From Girardinichthys multiradiatus (taxonomy: Eukaryota > Chordata > Actinopteri > Cyprinodontiformes > Goodeidae), in NCBI RefSeq assembly GCF_021462225.1, contig NC_061816.1, positions 26,707,049 to 26,771,048 of the forward strand: a stretch of 64,000 bases of DNA. The letters are read 5' to 3'. Both the position numbers and the translations under genes were made by a program. A model generated the notes under the pieces. That model was not told the DNA's origin. It saw nothing but the letters and a program-made list of their open reading frames with translations, and made no database searches. Positions within the stretch are counted from its first letter, which is position 1; every line of letters starts with the position of its first letter. Below are positions 1 through 9,700 of the stretch, piece after piece.

Positions 1-784
1 CCTTGAGAGGGGTTGGACTCTCTTCTACTCTGGAGTGGCCCGCGGGGAGAGGCGGCGGGCTGGTGTGGGTTTGCTTGTTGCCCCCCAGCTCAGCCGTCTC
101 GTGTTGGGGTTTACCCCATTGGATGAGAGGGTTGTATCCCTGCGCCTTCGGGTTGGGGAGAGGTCTCTGACTATCATTTCAGCCTACGGGCCGAGTGGTA
201 GTGCGGAGTACCCGGCCTTCTTGGCGTCCCTGTCGGGGGTGCTGGATAGTGCCCCTCCCGGGGACTCCATTATTCTGCTGGGGGACTTCAACGCCCACGT
301 GGGGAACGACAGTGACACCTGGAGAGGCGTGATCGGGAGGAATGGCCTCCTGATCTGAATCCAAGCGGTGTTTTGTTATTGGACTTCTGTGCTAGTCACT
401 TGGCACCAGGACACCCTAGGCAGGAGGTCGATTATCGACTTTGTTGTCGTATCATCAGACCTTCGGCCGCATGTTTTGGACACTCGGGTGAAGAGAGGGG
501 CTGTGCTGTCCACTGATCACCACCTGGTGGTGAGTTGGATCCGCTGGAGGAGAAAGCCGGACAGACTTGGCAGGCCCAACCGCATAGTGAGGGTCTGCTG
601 GGAACGCCTGGCGGAGCCCTCGGCCAGGGATGTATTCAACTCCCACCTCCAGGAGAGCTTCGACCAGATCCAGGTGGATGTTGGAGACATAGAGTCCGAA
701 TGGACCATGTTCTCCACATCTATTGTCGATGCTGCTGCCCGTAAGGTCTGCGGTCCCTGTCGCAGCGGCAATCTCCGAACCAGA
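1..784 (+). mobile_element. LINE endonuclease-domain fragment
   Basis: A GC-rich stretch encodes pieces of a LINE apurinic-type endonuclease domain. Residues 1-107 of the open stretch at 35-358 include the motif GDFNAHVG, which is typical of exonuclease/endonuclease/phosphatase folds. A second stretch in another frame from about 368 contains TWHQDTLGRRS and DFVVVSSDLRPH followed by STDHHLVVSW, the usual C-terminal endonuclease motifs. The two parts are separated by a stop and frame change near 355-410, so the copy is dead. There is no reverse transcriptase; the fragment stops at about 784, where Tc1-like sequence begins. The exact LINE clade is not resolved. Confidence 0.75.
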
Positions 785-1335
785 CTGTTGCATGCCCAGA
801 GTGAAGCATGGGGTTGGATCAGTGATGGTTTGGGCTGCCATATCATGGCATTCCCTTGGCCCAATTCTTGTGCTAGATGGGCGCATCACTGCCAAGGACT
901 ACCAAACCATTCTTGAGGACCATGTGCATCCAATGGTTCAAACATTGTATCCTGAAGGTGGTGCCGTGTATCAGGATGACAATGCACCAATACACACAGC
1001 AAGACTGGTGAAAGATTGGTTTGATGAACATGAAAGTGAAGTTGAACATCTCCCATGGCCTGCACAGTCACCAGATCTAAATATTATTGAGCCACTTTGG
1101 GGTGTTTTGGAGGAGCGAGTCAGGAAACGTTTTCCTCCACCAGTATCACGTAGTGACCTGGCCACTATCCTGCAAGAAGAATGGCTTAAAATCCCTCTGA
1201 CCACTGTGCAGGACTTGTATATGTCATTCCCAAGACGAATTGACGCTGTATTGGCCGCAAAATAAGGCCCTACACCATACTAATAAATTATTGTGGTCTA
1301 AAACCAGGTGTTTCAGTTTCATTGTACAACCCCCG
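785..1335 (+). mobile_element. Tc1-like element, 3' half with transposase C-terminus
   Basis: From about 785 the sequence encodes the C-terminal two thirds of a Tc1-type DDE transposase. It contains VMVWAAIS, a catalytic aspartate in YQDDNAPIHTA, and SPDLNIIEPLW with the catalytic glutamate, ending at a TAA at 1263-1265 after PRRIDAVLAAK. The frame stays open from the LINE junction, but the N-terminal DNA-binding domain is missing. About 70 bp of likely 3' terminal repeat follow. This looks like one transposon fragment abutting or inserted into the LINE relic. Confidence 0.8.
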
Positions 1336-2938
1336 TACTTCACCGGCATTGTATTATAAGAGTGATTTAGCCTGACCTGATACAGAGAGAATGGGGTAAA
1401 CAACTTTAGCGTGTGATCAAATGTAGAACCCCTTTCATAGCTGCTTTGAGTGTTGACAGATTTTTCCTGGTCCATGTTACGAACTAATTATTTAAAGGAT
1501 TAACCAGGAGGCTGACATTTTTAGACAGATTATCCCAATCTGAGTGTGTCTGAGCCTAATGCTGCAAACAGTCCTATTATAATGGAGCAGTGCTGAGGGA
1601 ACCCACTCGTAATGGACCCGTTTGTTTTACCCGTTCACCATCTAAACTACCCCATTTACTTTCAACATATCAAGTGTCTGAGCCAAATGAAGGAGGGGTT
1701 GTACTGATACCATGTAGTACCATATACCATATAGTGTGAATGCATGCTGTTTCCATTGTATCATATAATGTGACAAAAGAGCAGCTCATTTGAGTAGAAG
1801 AAAAACATAGTAAGAGTGCGAATCCGAAGACAAAAGAGTCTGGAAATGTCTCATGGGGCTATATGAAGTAGTGAAGAGGTGCAAGTGCACAACTACACGT
1901 GAACACGAAAGTAGTGACACTGCCCCTGACACAATCCATTGCAACTGCATGATGTTGTTTGGTCCAGTCGAAATAATCTCTGTGTGAAAGCAAACCGGGC
2001 CAACCTAAGGTGTAACTTTTCTCACCTTTACCGATCCCTGGACTGGACCATCAGTGTGAATTTGCCCTGCGTAGTGTGACAGACAGGTGCACCAGCATAA
2101 CCTTTTTAACTGCTAAGTTACTGCAGTGAAATTCAACGCCCACATGTAACAAACACAATTTATATAACTATTGTGAGTTACAGTACTGCTGTAAAAATGA
2201 TACGTCTTTTTTAAGCTCTTTGCGGGTGCAGAGAAATGAAACTCTAAAGTCCGGAGAAGCCTAGTATTTCATTAGATTTCTCTAAGCTGCAGCAGGGTGG
2301 TGTCAGGTGTATCCTTATATTTCAAGGAAACTTGGAAAGTGGAGGACAAAATAAGACAGAAAAAACAACAGTATCTGAAGGTCATTTCCTCGAATGCACT
2401 AAAGTCCAACACAGACCTGACACAGAACCTTGAAGGGCTAAAAGACAGTTCTGTTTCAATAAACTGGGTCAATTTGGGGATTTTTCATTGAGGTAACTTC
2501 ATATTTGTAACTTTTAATAAACTACTGGTAAAACATGTCTGAAGATCCAATGTAAAAGTATTTCTTTGCCAGGTTATGTGGTGATGCAACACTAGAGATG
2601 TACCCATAAAGCATAAATGAACTGTGATAAATCACCACTCAATCCATGGAAGGACATTGATTAAATATACATTCTACAGAATTATTATGTATCATCATTT
2701 TCCCCATTTTATTTATGAATCCCAATAATTACTTCAGTCTTTATACGTAAAAACTGGAAGTTTTTGTTAAAACAATAACGATGAACACAGAGAGGCTGCT
2801 GGGAGCCACGAACACGCAGGTCACGCTGGACCATCTTTTATTCAGATGGTCCAGAAACAGACAGCTACACACACGTGTTGGGAGTCAAGGTGGAGAGTGA
2901 TGCAAGCAGGACTGTGACCCACAGCAACTGTACCTCAC
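1336..2938. other. Non-coding stretch, probable SLC19A intron 1
   Basis: I see no convincing coding exon, RNA gene or intact transposon here. Because the SLC19A exon at 2939-3064 is on the minus strand and ends in a splice donor, this interval is most simply its first intron, running past the left edge. Confidence 0.4.
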
Positions 2939-3064
2939 CTGGGTCTCCGTAAGGTTCTTGTCCGGTCCCATCAGGTAGGGAGTGAGGAAAGGTTCCGACG
3001 GCCGCAGGCTGGAGAAGAAGCCGTACACGCAGAGCAAAACAGTGGGATATATTGCAGACATCAT
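2939..3064 (-). CDS. SLC19A2/SLC19A3-like thiamine transporter, first coding exon only
   Basis: This exon encodes the start of a solute carrier 19 protein, a plasma-membrane thiamine or folate transporter of the major facilitator type. Two adjacent ATGs lie at 3064 and 3061, with an in-frame TAG upstream. They are followed by [12 protein letters not shown] (first membrane helix), then [11 protein letters not shown] and [10 protein letters not shown], the family's hallmark N-terminal block. The exon ends CAG|GTGAGG at 2939/2938. No second exon is visible to the left, so the rest of the gene lies beyond base 1 or has been lost. The residues resemble both SLC19A2 and SLC19A3, so I do not choose a paralogue. 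The Polinton begins about 1 kb upstream of this start. Confidence 0.8.
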
Positions 3065-3494
3065 GGAACAGTTTGATGCGACCTCCACAGAGTTCTGCTT
3101 CTATGGTTTCACCGGACGCTTCATATCATCCAGTTTGAGGTGCACTACCGCCCCCAGCGGGCCTGAGGAGGAAAAACAAGCTTCAGAGGAGGAGCTCCGG
3201 CTATATGAGAAACAGCCGAGTCCAAAAGCAGTGGTGTGTTCAGATTTCTGCCTTCAGTCAAGAATAAAAATGAATGCATCAGTTTCAAAGGGGTTCCTAT
3301 TTAAAAACAGCACCTTTACATGTCCATTTATTTTTAATGTAATTGAAAATGTTTTCAGAAATCAATCCAAAAATGTGGCTTGGTTATATATTCATCTTCA
3401 ATCATCTGATACATGTATATTTGATTACAGTATAACTACAGCTGTTCTGGTTTTGGTCTCAGAGGTTGGTAGAGAACCTTAAATAACAAACAGC

Positions 3495-3690
3495 ATCATG
3501 AAGACCAATGAACCCAGCAGACAGGTTAGGGAGAAGGCTGTGGAGACGTTTAAAGCAGGGTTAGGTTCAATCTATCATCTGAACAAGGAAAGAGGATGAA
3601 CTAATTGCAGACCTACCAAGACATGGACGTCCACTTGAATTGACATGACAGCAGAGAAAACTCTTTGAGCCGCAATATTTCAAGTAATCT
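3495..3690 (+). mobile_element. Degenerate Tc1-like 5' fragment
   Basis: The sequence resembles the helix-turn-helix start of the common fish Tc1 transposase: a degraded reading runs through aagaccaatgaacccagcag, a gtttaaagcagggttaggtt segment and ctaccaagacatgg. It is short and full of stops. The remaining sequence from 3065 to 4073 shows nothing else recognisable. Confidence 0.5.
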
Positions 3691-4073
3691 TGTGAGAAAG
3701 TACAAAACTGAATCAAAAAAGGAGGCAAACTAGCTTTGTTTCACTGCCAACGTTTTTGCCCTTGATTTAGTTTGGAGTAAATACTGACGGAACATTTATC
3801 CAAGTACTCAAATGTTCTTACGCAGGCTGGCAGAACGTCCAGGAGGAAGCTAAACACAGGAAACTTACAGTGCTGTGAAAATCATGTTTTCCCAAATGAA
3901 ATGTCTGTACTTGTACTGTACCGTCATTCCATTAAAAGTCCAATACCTGTTCTGGTCATACAAAGCAGGTTTAAAATTGCTATCATATGCTATCCATTTC
4001 AATTTTGGTGCATTTTCTGAATTTATGCATCTTACTGTATTATTATTATTGTAAGTATTTTAAACCATACATC

Positions 4074-4273
4074 AGAGAATTTAAGTGCACCCTTCCATCA
4101 AACATTTTGACAGGTGGGCGGGACTTCCGGTGGGGGGCATATGGGTGCCATGTGGTTGCCATGTGGGCAGGGGGGGGGGGGGGTATCCAAGGGGCGTAAC
4201 AGTGGATGTTGATTGGTTGTCGTCATTAGGGGCGATACCTTAAATGAGTCAATTAAAACACAGGGGTGTGTTT
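4074..4273 (+). repeat. Polinton left terminal inverted repeat
   Basis: The repeat starts AGAGAATTTAAGTGCACCC and pairs with the right end read in reverse. Shared blocks include the first 45 bases and the segment from GGGCGTAACAGTGGATG through the AATTAAAACACAGGGGTGTG stretch. The middle differs: the left copy has extra sequence containing a long G run near 4172-4182. About 200 bp on the left pair with about 166 bp on the right. Confidence 0.9.
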
Positions 4274-4342
4274 AAGGGTGTTACGGGGAAGGCCTTAAAT
4301 GAGCCAATTAAAACACACAGGGGTGTGTTTAAGGGTGTTATT
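4238..4342 (+). repeat. 55-bp tandem duplication at the inner edge of the left TIR
   Basis: Two near-identical units begin CCTTAAATGAG at 4238 and 4293, each running through a CCAATTAAAACACA-like core and ending GTGTTTAAGGGTGTTA. Only one unit is seen at the right end. The duplication is therefore specific to the left end or was lost on the right. Confidence 0.85.
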
Positions 4343-5151
4343 AATAATCTGTATGTTTTTTTCAGGCGTTAATACATCTAAAAAACAAAACAACAAAAAA
4401 AAGACATGCATCCTTTTATATTTTTAAAGGTATAATCAACTTAATGTTGACCTATCACATGAAATCCTAATAAAGGAACTGTGTAACCTGACAGAATTGT
4501 AAGTTAATTTTTGCTTTACAGCAGGACCTATTTGTTGAATATATGAGCCAGTCTAAATCCGTTCAAAATAGAAAAGACCTAAAAAAGTAAATAAAAAAAA
4601 ATTGTGCTTCACTACATCGATGGAACGAGAAAAACCTTCAGCTTCTGCGTCAACATACTGGAAAAGCAGCTGAAAATAGGTAAGACGAATATCAGATTAA
4701 CAGAAAAAAAAAGAACATCAGTATACTGTTTCCAAGTTACAAATTGACTAGCAATGATGTGTTTGTTTTTGAATCATGAGAGACTCCATTTTAGGAAAAA
4801 GGAATGATAATTTTAGTTACCTGTAGCTTTTCTAAAAACATTTTACTTTTTCATCTTAGAGTTACAGGGTTACAGTTATTCTATATCCCAACTGTTAGGG
4901 GCGATGTCAGGAAGGGGCAGTTACGTCTGTTTCTTAGATAACATATCACCTTTGAACTCAAGAAGGGTTTTGGTCTTAAAAACATAGTCTTTGCAGTTGA
5001 GATAACACTGTCATGTTCTGGTATAAATACTGTGTGTAAATGTTGGGGCTCTGTTTCATTGGTTAACCTCAGTGTCAGGGTCTTCAAATGCTGAATGTCA
5101 TTGAACCATAACACTTGTTACATTGAAAAATACCAGTACTGACAAGAAAAA
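4343..5151. other. Polinton left arm, no supported gene
   Basis: The stretch between the left repeat and the leader gene is AT-rich. A 77-codon open stretch on the minus strand (4881-5114) is the only notable frame; I cannot recognise it and its start lies only 37 bp from the leader gene's start. The interval probably holds the promoter and 5' UTR of the plus-strand block. Confidence 0.4.
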
Positions 5152-5298
5152 ATGTCGGTAAATATTTCAGGAAACCCGGAAATTGTGGCTTCTTCTTCTG
5201 ATAATTCACAAAAGCACAATGACATCTTAAAACGTAAGTAAGTAAGTAAGTATCATTAAATGCATGTGAATGTTCTCAAATTTTTGTTTATATATATT

Positions 5299-5351
<53 letters not shown>

Positions 5352-5443
5352 TGTTTCTTTGTCATAGAACCCACCGCTGATGACCTTGATGATTTCATCT
5401 TGACACAATCAGATTATGGTAAGTAAATGTTAAATGCAATAAA

Positions 5444-5475
<32 letters not shown>

Positions 5476-6379
5476 TAACCCTTGACAATGTTTCAATTTA
5501 TAGATTTGATGAGAGAGGTAAACCCGAATGATCAAGTTGGAGGATTTAGCGGCTGGAATAGACACTCTAAATTAAGGAGGCGAATTATCTCCAAACAAGA
5601 AAAACTCCCAACTACATCTGAACTTTCTTCTAACACAGAAATTACGACAGATTCTTTGAATACTCCTCCGCCAATTATCATCATTTCCCCTGAAGACACA
5701 CCGGATAAGTTACCGGCACCTCCAGAAAGTAAGTCCTAAGAACTAACTGTTTTTCTTTGAGAGTGAATGTATTTTATTTATGTGTTATTAGAGACTTTTG
5801 TTTTAAACCTCAGATAAAACTTTTTACAGATTCGACTGAGAGCTCTGTGGAAGACATAGTTGTCGAGCAGGAGCAAGGTAAGGAAATAAAAATTAAATAA
5901 AAACAATATATATATATATATATATATGTATTTTAAGCATAGTTCAATAAAAATGTCATATAAACCTGTTTACAGATACATCCAAAGATGCCACATTAAA
6001 TCCGCCCACCAGAAGGTCGCTTTTCAAAGATCAAGACAGCTTTCAGCAGAACGGCACAGTTTCAGTCCAACAAGAAGTGAAATCTGGAGGTTTTACCGCA
6101 AAGAATCGGAGTAAGATTAAAAAAAAACCTTGTGTATTTTAAAAACTATTTTTTCGTTTTATTTATGAACGCTGTGCTGCGCAGCGTAAGATAACTTTTA
6201 TTGTCTTCTGTTTTTACAGAATATTTAACCCCGGCCAAAAGACAGCGACTCTTTGCGCTACAAACCCGAGCAACGCTAGTGAGTGGTTTAATGAACGGTA
6301 CGTTTTAATTCATACATACATACTGAATTAATTTTAATTCCCCTTTTTTTTTTTTTTTTCAGCTTTAATGTGATTATTT

Positions 6380-6427
<48 letters not shown>

Positions 6428-6635
6428 TATCTTTTTATTTTTATTTTTTTTCTTTATCTTTCCAGAGGCAACGTTGATGGTGGAGCAGATTTCATCGAGA
6501 CCTGGACAGCGCAGGAAGACAGTCTCTACAGCCTCACGGAATCTTCGTAATAAGACCTCATCGTTAACGCTTCTGGCTGCATGTCAGATTCTGTTAAAGA
6601 AGCATTTTGGTGACATCAAGGTGATTTTAAACTGA
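5152..6635 (+). CDS. Seven-exon spliced leader gene of the Polinton, unknown function
   Basis: I infer a spliced gene from coding segments flanked by consensus splice sites. Exons are 5152-5233, 5368-5418, 5504-5728, 5830-5877, 5976-6110, 6220-6297 and 6466-6635. They total 789 nt, exactly 262 codons plus TGA. All six introns (85-168 bp) are phase 1, five of the six donors are GTAAG-type (the last is GTACGT), and every acceptor AG is followed by A. The product is polar and low-complexity, with an acidic start, an RRRI-type basic patch, a proline-rich segment and a basic C-terminal part containing PAKRQR. No domain is recognised; a nuclear role is possible. An alternative donor at 6621 (CAAG|GTGATT) would instead splice to 6724, in frame with the DNA polymerase ATG, making this the polymerase N-terminus. 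Splicing has not been tested. Confidence 0.7.
5297..5347. repeat. (TA)n microsatellite in leader-gene intron 1
   Basis: An uninterrupted run of alternating TA lies between exons 1 and 2. Similar TA runs sit in other introns of the same gene at about 5447-5470, 5907-5927 and 6381-6422. Confidence 0.9.
6381..6422. repeat. (TA)n microsatellite in leader-gene intron 6
   Basis: A TA run of about 40 bp lies within the 168-bp intron, followed by a pyrimidine-rich tract and the TTTCCAG acceptor. Confidence 0.85.
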
Positions 6636-6647
6636 ACTGATCACTGT

Positions 6648-6679
<32 letters not shown>

Positions 6680-6726
6680 CTGTAGGTTAGTTTTTTTTTT
6701 TTTTTCGTTTCTTATGTTCATAGAAA

Positions 6727-9700
6727 ATGGATAACCGAATCAGACTTGCCCTGGATGAAATAAGAAATTTAGTTAATGAACTTAACGAAATTCCCATTAA
6801 TGCAGAAGAAAATAGCACACCGTCTCCACACAGCATTGAGCAAAATGATCCACCTGACACTCATCATAACCCCTCTACGACACACTCCGCAGATCATCAC
6901 GGGGGTCATTTCAATACGGGAGTAGCGGTTAGTTCTGATCAAGTAATCAGACTTGCCCTGGATGAAATAAGAAATTTAGTTAATGAACTTAACGAAATCC
7001 CCGTTAATGCATCTCCTGCTAACAGTGAAAATTTAATAAATGAACATCAGCACGGTGACGTTTTAAACGTAATCAATCAGGCTCTTTCCGATTTGAACAG
7101 CGAACCGTCTCCACACAGCAGCATTGAGGAAAATGATTCACCTGCACACGCCGCAGATCGGCACGGTGACGTTTTAAACGTAATCAATCAGGCTCTTTCC
7201 GATTTGAACAGCGAACCGTCTCCACACAGCAGCAGCATTGAGGAAAATGATCCACCTGACACTCATCATAACCCCTCTACGTCACACTCCGCAGATCATC
7301 ACGGGGGTAATTTCAATACGGGAGTAGCGGTTAGTTCTAATCAAATAGAGCGAGATCCTCCAGCTGTGGTTGAACGTGAACATTTTAATAACCATGAAAT
7401 AAGGAGACCTTTTACCATACCGCCGCCCTGTCCAAGTGACGTTCCAGATTTAGCAGCATTCTATACAGACATCATGCGTATTATAATTGAATTAGCCGAC
7501 GCTGCGAGATCGTTAACCAGACGTAACGACGTTGTGCAGCTGGAATTAGTGGGTGAAAATCTCAATCGTCACATCACATTTACTGTTACAGATGATGGAA
7601 ATATGATCCTGCCTGCTTTCGAAAACTTCCTCGACGATTTAGTACAATCGAATGCAAATATACCTGTAGATAATAACATGGAATTTGTTCTTCAGGTTGT
7701 TAATGACCCAGCAGGAGGTTCTAAGCGTAAAGCTGCAGGAACGTTAGACTGTGAACTGTTTAATAAGAAAATGCGTCATTTGTATATTATAAACAATACC
7801 GGTAATCAGTTATGTTTTGCAATCAGCCTCGCACACGTCTCTGATCCTGAGCTCACGGATCACCGTGCTGTAGAACTGGGGAGGAGATGGCACCATCAGG
7901 CAGGCCTTGACGAGCAAACAGCAGTTACTTTTAGTGATATTGGTAAATTTGAAACCATTCTGAAGAGAAAAATTGTAGTGTTTCACAGAACCACGGGCTC
8001 TACTGCTCTGTGTAAATTTGAGACCAGTTTCCCCGATCGTTCAAACCCTCTGTTTTTGCTGTTATTTCAAGGTCATTACTATGGGATAAAAAATCTCAAA
8101 GGTTTTATGGGGTGCAGATATATTTGTAATTACTGTTACGCCAGCTATCAGAATGCCAATACACACCATTGTGAAGGTTATTGTCCAGTGTGTCGAACAT
8201 ATAAATGTATGCTAGAGATTAGCAATCCTGTAAGCTGTGCAGGCTGTCAAAGAATCTGTCGTAATTCTTCATGTTTCAGCAGACACAGGGAACCGCGCAT
8301 CAGAAATAGTGCTGAAAGGCCTATCAGTGACTGTGAGTTGGTAAAACTGTGTAAAGTATGCAAACGGATATACGTTATTCCAATCAGTAAACCGAATAAA
8401 CCACACGTGTGTAATGTAAAATGCAGTATTTGCGGTGAAAATGTACCCCCCAGCCTAGACGTTACATGCGATGATCATAAGTGTTACATTCTGCCTTGCA
8501 GTGCAATTAATCAGCTTGATGATAAACTGATTTTTTATGATTTCGAATGCCTCGTCAATGAGAGCGGCGTGCATACCCCCTTTCTGGTCTGTGCTAAAAC
8601 GTTGAAAGGTGATGAATGGTACGCTTATGGACTGAATTGCACCCAAAAATTTCTCCTGCATTTCAGGAGGCCAATGTACAAAGGTTACACCTTAATAGCG
8701 CACAATGCGCGGGGGTACGATGGTTACCTGATTCTCACAGCAATGCTGCAGTTAGGCATTAAACCACATATCGTCATGGTAGGGAGTAAAGTTCTCTGTT
8801 TAACCGACCCTGATTACAGGTTAAAATACATTGATAGCCTGTCCTTCATGTGCATGAAGCTTAGTGCCATGCCGAAAGCGTTAGGCTTTACCGATCAAAG
8901 CAAGGGTTTTTTCCCCCACCTATTTTCCTCTGAACAACATCTCCAGTATGTAGGGGCTTTTCCTCCTCCATCCTGCTACGCTGTAGAACGCATGAGTCTT
9001 CAAGAACAACAGGTGTTTAGCAGCTGGTACAGAGAAGCGAGCAAAGAGGTCTTTGACTTTAAGAAAGAAGCTATTCGTTATTGTAAAAATGACGTTGAAA
9101 TTCTTTTTCAAGGATGCTTAAAATTCAGAGACGAGTTCTTTAAGGAGACAAGTGTGGATCCGTTTAAAAGTATCACAATAGCATCAGCCTGCATGAAGGT
9201 TTTTGTAACCAATTTCCTTCCTCCTCAAACCTTAGCCATTCCATCACCTCTGGACTACAGACGTAGCAGTAAAACGTTCTCCAGCGCTCCATTCAATGGC
9301 TCGGCTGGATTGCAGACAGCAGAGCCATATTTATCGAGCATGCATTAAATAGGGGTGAAAAGAAAATCGGGCCATATTCAGTGGATGGGTTTGCAGAGAT
9401 TAACGGTGTCAAAGTTGCGTTTGAATTTTATGGCTGTTTTTTCCACGGCTGTAAAAAGTGTTACATGCCTCATGACAAGTGTCCGTTGAGAGGGGTCGCA
9501 TTTGAACAGTTTTACGCAGCCACTGTTGAGAGAAGCAAGGTGTTACAAACTGTGTACGGCCTTCGTCTCGAAGTCATATGGGAGCATGAGTGGATTGAAA
9601 TGAAAAAATCAGACCCAGGGGTGATCAGTTTTCTTGAGAAAGTTAATGCACCCGAACCGCTATCCCCCCGGGATGCGCTGTATGGTGGACGCACCTGTCC

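Noticed and set aside
4881..5114. 77-codon minus-strand open stretch at the Polinton left arm
   Set aside because: It is not recognised, has no nearby promoter signal, and starts only 37 bp from the leader gene's start. A chance frame is more likely.
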